Assembly: GCA_947629075.1 (NCBI GenBank) | Contig: CANRCI010000004.1 | Location: 1-32,966, forward strand | Source of the DNA: an uncultured Bacilli bacterium | GTDB lineage: Bacteria; Bacillota_I; Bacilli_A; RF39; UBA660 | DNA length: 32,966 nucleotides | Direction of reading: 5' to 3' | Part shown: in pieces, positions 31,184 to 32,966 of the stretch | How the letters are laid out: the number at the start of each line of letters is the position of its first letter | Position numbering within the stretch: the first letter of the stretch is position 1 | The notes under the pieces: generated by a model | Databases searched by the model: none | What the model was told of the DNA's origin: nothing | Seen by the model: the letters and a program-made list of their open reading frames with translations, nothing else | Program-made: the position numbers and the translations under genes

Positions 31184-31864
31184 ATGAGTAAATTTCTATT
31201 AGTTTTGATGATGTTATTTTCTTTAGGAGGAAGTAATCGGTTAGATATCGATTTTAAAGAATTGGAAGTGCCCAGTTTTAAAGAGTTTTTTACATCAGCG
31301 CGGAGTACTTATGATAACGATGATATCGTTGGATATTTAAAAATTGATGGGGTGATGGATAGTTTAGTTACCCAGACAACTGACAATTCTTATTACTTGA
31401 ATCACGACATAAAGAAAGAAAAGAATAAAAGTGGACAAGTATTCATGGATTACCGGAATGAAAAAAACGATAAAATAACTCTAATATACGGTCATAATTC
31501 GTATAAAAATATTCCGTTTGTCAATTTGGAAAAGTACTATGACAAAGATTTTTTTAATGAACATCGCTATATCGATTTAACCCTGGAAAATGAAAAAAAA
31601 TCTTATGAGATCTTTTCGGTTTATGTAGAAACAGATGATTGGGATTACACTAAACTTAAATTTGATAATGACAATGAATATCTCGACCATTTAGAAAAGT
31701 TAAAGAGTAATTCGATGTTTGCAAGTGATGTCCAACTAGATCGTGACAGTGAAATATTAATTTTACAAACTTGTAGTCATTTAAAAGAATATAAAGATTA
31801 TGAAAATAAATACTTATTAGTTATAGGAAGGAGAATTGAGGTAAATGAAGAAGTGGAAATTTAG
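31184..31864 (+). CDS. Class B-like sortase
   Basis: 226 residues. Sortases cut a C-terminal sorting signal and join the protein to the cell wall. A short N-terminal membrane segment (about 1-18) precedes a sortase beta-barrel: DDIVGYLKIDG, VFMDYRN, the catalytic His104 in IYGHNS, a helix KYYDKDFFNEH, and catalytic Cys197 in LQTCSH. The usual Arg about 10 residues after the Cys is not seen: the strand reads ENKYLLVIGRR, placing Lys209 there. The frame opens at a TTG at 31160, but AAAGGAGG before the ATG at 31184 fixes the start. Its end overlaps the next gene, a probable substrate, by 20 bases. Confidence 0.85.
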   Translation: MSKFLLVLMMLFSLGGSNRLDIDFKELEVPSFKEFFTSARSTYDNDDIVGYLKIDGVMDSLVTQTTDNSYYLNHDIKKEKNKSGQVFMDYRNEKNDKITLIYGHNSYKNIPFVNLEKYYDKDFFNEHRYIDLTLENEKKSYEIFSVYVETDDWDYTKLKFDNDNEYLDHLEKLKSNSMFASDVQLDRDSEILILQTCSHLKEYKDYENKYLLVIGRRIEVNEEVEI

Positions 31865-32798
31865 TTTTTTGATAATTTTAGTAGGAATATTATTCAGTTT
31901 TAATACTAGTTTAGTTAAAGCTCTCGATCAAGATATCAATCTGACTTATGAAATAGATGTTAAAAATAAAGTCTTAAATGTTGAAGTAATAATTCCCGAA
32001 GATTATGACCAGGACAAAATTGTCGTTCGGCCGGACTTTTTCCAAGAATTAAATAAGAGTATTGATTATTTAATCGGTGGCGAATTGATCAAAATCGATT
32101 TAAAAATCAATAATTTATCGGACAACACTTATAGTTATGTAAATAATTCTTATAAATATGTAAGTGATGAAAGCATTTTAAGTAAAGTACTATATAAGAC
32201 ATACAATGATGCATTAAAAGATATTTTTAAAAATATAAGAGTTAGTTATAGTGATTTATCAGAAGAAAATATCGATATTTTATTGAAAAACATTGGGTAT
32301 AAAGGTTATGAAGATTTAGATGAGTATTATTTAGATTTTTATAATGATAAATATAAGTTAGATGCCGGAAGTATTAGTGATTTTCCAGATGAAGTAAAAA
32401 AAGATATCTTTACTGGAGAAGTTTACGATATCAAAGAGAGTAATCAAGAAATTATCGATATGGCTTATGAGTATTTTTCGAAAGATATTTTGAAATTAAA
32501 CTATCCAGAGGATGATGTTAATCAGTTATTTTTAAAAGAGTTTAAAAACATAGCTGAAACTAGTGAGATTGATGGGATAAGTATCGATATTAATAATGAT
32601 TATTTGACTGATACCTTTGCCAGTTATAATCTTTCAGGTGATATCAGTTTTGAATTAGCAAAGATTAACAATGTTGAAAAGATGGAAGCTATCGTTCCAC
32701 CTAAGACGGATGAAAAAAACAATTATCAACAGATTCTGTTACTAACTACCCTGCTTTTGGTAACTATAATTATCAAGAAAAAAATTATCAACAATTAA
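31845..32798 (+). CDS. Cell-wall-anchored protein with PPKTD sorting signal
   Basis: 317 residues. A signal peptide (MKKWKFSFLIILVGILFSFN, cut near VKALDQD) is followed by an acidic domain of about 240 residues rich in Asp, Tyr, Ile and Asn with helices and strands; I do not recognise its fold. The C-terminus is a sorting signal: PPKTD at 285-289, a hydrophobic stretch (ILLLTTLLLVTIII) and a basic KKKIINN tail. PPKTG-like motifs are used by class B sortases such as that of C. difficile; the D in place of G is uncommon. It starts inside the sortase gene after GAGGTAA, so the two are co-expressed. Function of the surface part is unknown. Confidence 0.8.
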   Translation: MKKWKFSFLIILVGILFSFNTSLVKALDQDINLTYEIDVKNKVLNVEVIIPEDYDQDKIVVRPDFFQELNKSIDYLIGGELIKIDLKINNLSDNTYSYVNNSYKYVSDESILSKVLYKTYNDALKDIFKNIRVSYSDLSEENIDILLKNIGYKGYEDLDEYYLDFYNDKYKLDAGSISDFPDEVKKDIFTGEVYDIKESNQEIIDMAYEYFSKDILKLNYPEDDVNQLFLKEFKNIAETSEIDGISIDINNDYLTDTFASYNLSGDISFELAKINNVEKMEAIVPPKTDEKNNYQQILLLTTLLLVTIIIKKKIINN

Positions 32799-32814
32799 TG
32801 TGGATAATTTTTTT
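32781..32814. terminator. Possible shared terminator between convergent genes
   Basis: AAAATTATC (32781-32789) / GATAATTTT (32803-32811) with a 13-base loop and seven T after it. It is AT-rich and overlaps the end of the surface-protein gene, so it is weak. Confidence 0.4.
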
Positions 32815-32966
32815 AATGTAGTTCATGACATACTCCAGCATATGGTTGATAGAAACAATGATTTTTGTATCTACCCGCTAATCTCTGATCATACCAAAGA
32901 TCAATGCAATCAGCACCCTTTGCCGGTGCGTAAAACCATAAAGCGTTGGTTGCAGGATAATAATAT
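32813..32966 (-). CDS. SleB-like cell-wall hydrolase, 3' end only
   Basis: Fifty-one codons at the 3' end of a gene that continues past the window. The peptide includes YYPATNALWFYAPAKGAD, then CIDLWYDQRLAGRYKNHCFY and ends VCHELH. This is typical of the C-terminal part of the Hydrolase_2 (SleB/CwlJ) domain, which opens the spore cortex peptidoglycan during germination; related members act on vegetative wall. The catalytic region lies outside the window. It converges on the sortase operon. Confidence 0.8.
   Translation of the reverse strand, partial: YYYPATNALWFYAPAKGADCIDLWYDQRLAGRYKNHCFYQPYAGVCHELH

Noticed and set aside
1-32966. CRISPR array, tRNA or rRNA genes
   Set aside because: No regularly spaced repeats and no cloverleaf or rRNA-like GC-rich blocks were found on reading. 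A covariance search would be decisive.

Overview
The window is a low-GC (roughly 30% GC by eye) Bacillota chromosome segment from an endospore former. Spore genes include spoIVA, spoVIF, an alpha/beta-type small acid-soluble protein and the 3' end of a SleB-like hydrolase. SpoIVA close to hup and downstream of der recalls the order in Bacillus. TGA is read as stop and Trp is TGG, so this is not a code-4 mollicute, although base composition and style fit an uncultured gut Bacilli lineage; the lineage is inference.

Layout. At 9-1019 lies a complete IS30-family element with 20-bp terminal inverted repeats, flanked by TTTA on both sides. From 1049 to 31068 almost every gene is on the minus strand. 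In window order these are: a ZIP metal transporter; the unit cca-dnaD-nth; hup; spoIVA; a DUF5305-like membrane protein; a TasA/camelysin-like secreted protein; spoVIF; der; an unknown gene; engB; an NrnA-type DHH phosphoesterase; ackA; an SASP gene; thiI. A plus-strand block (14821-17359) encodes an XRE-HTH/ABC-ATPase fusion and an ABC-2 permease, and 31-bp imperfect direct repeats bracket it. Minus-strand genes then resume with a unit of small membrane protein, two-sensor GGDEF protein, YihY protein, LtaS-like sulfatase and anchored protein. After that come gatCAB, pgsA with an unusual tail, a DUF421 gene, fhs and a helical protein of unknown function.

The 27.1-27.4 kb gap holds two divergent small units: a plus-strand 32-codon single-membrane-segment ORF with RBS and terminator, and on the minus strand a candidate ~57-nt RNA behind a sequence that matches the forespore sigma-G consensus. 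At the right edge a class-B-like sortase overlaps the gene of its probable substrate (signal peptide, C-terminal PPKTD sorting signal), convergent with the partial sleB-like gene.

How the genes work together: most are housekeeping (Glu-tRNA amidation, ribosome GTPases, tRNA maturation and thiolation, one-carbon and acetate metabolism, phospholipid and teichoic-acid synthesis), with sporulation genes among them. The parts that look accessory are the IS, the ABC module and the sortase pair. No CRISPR, rRNA or tRNA was seen.
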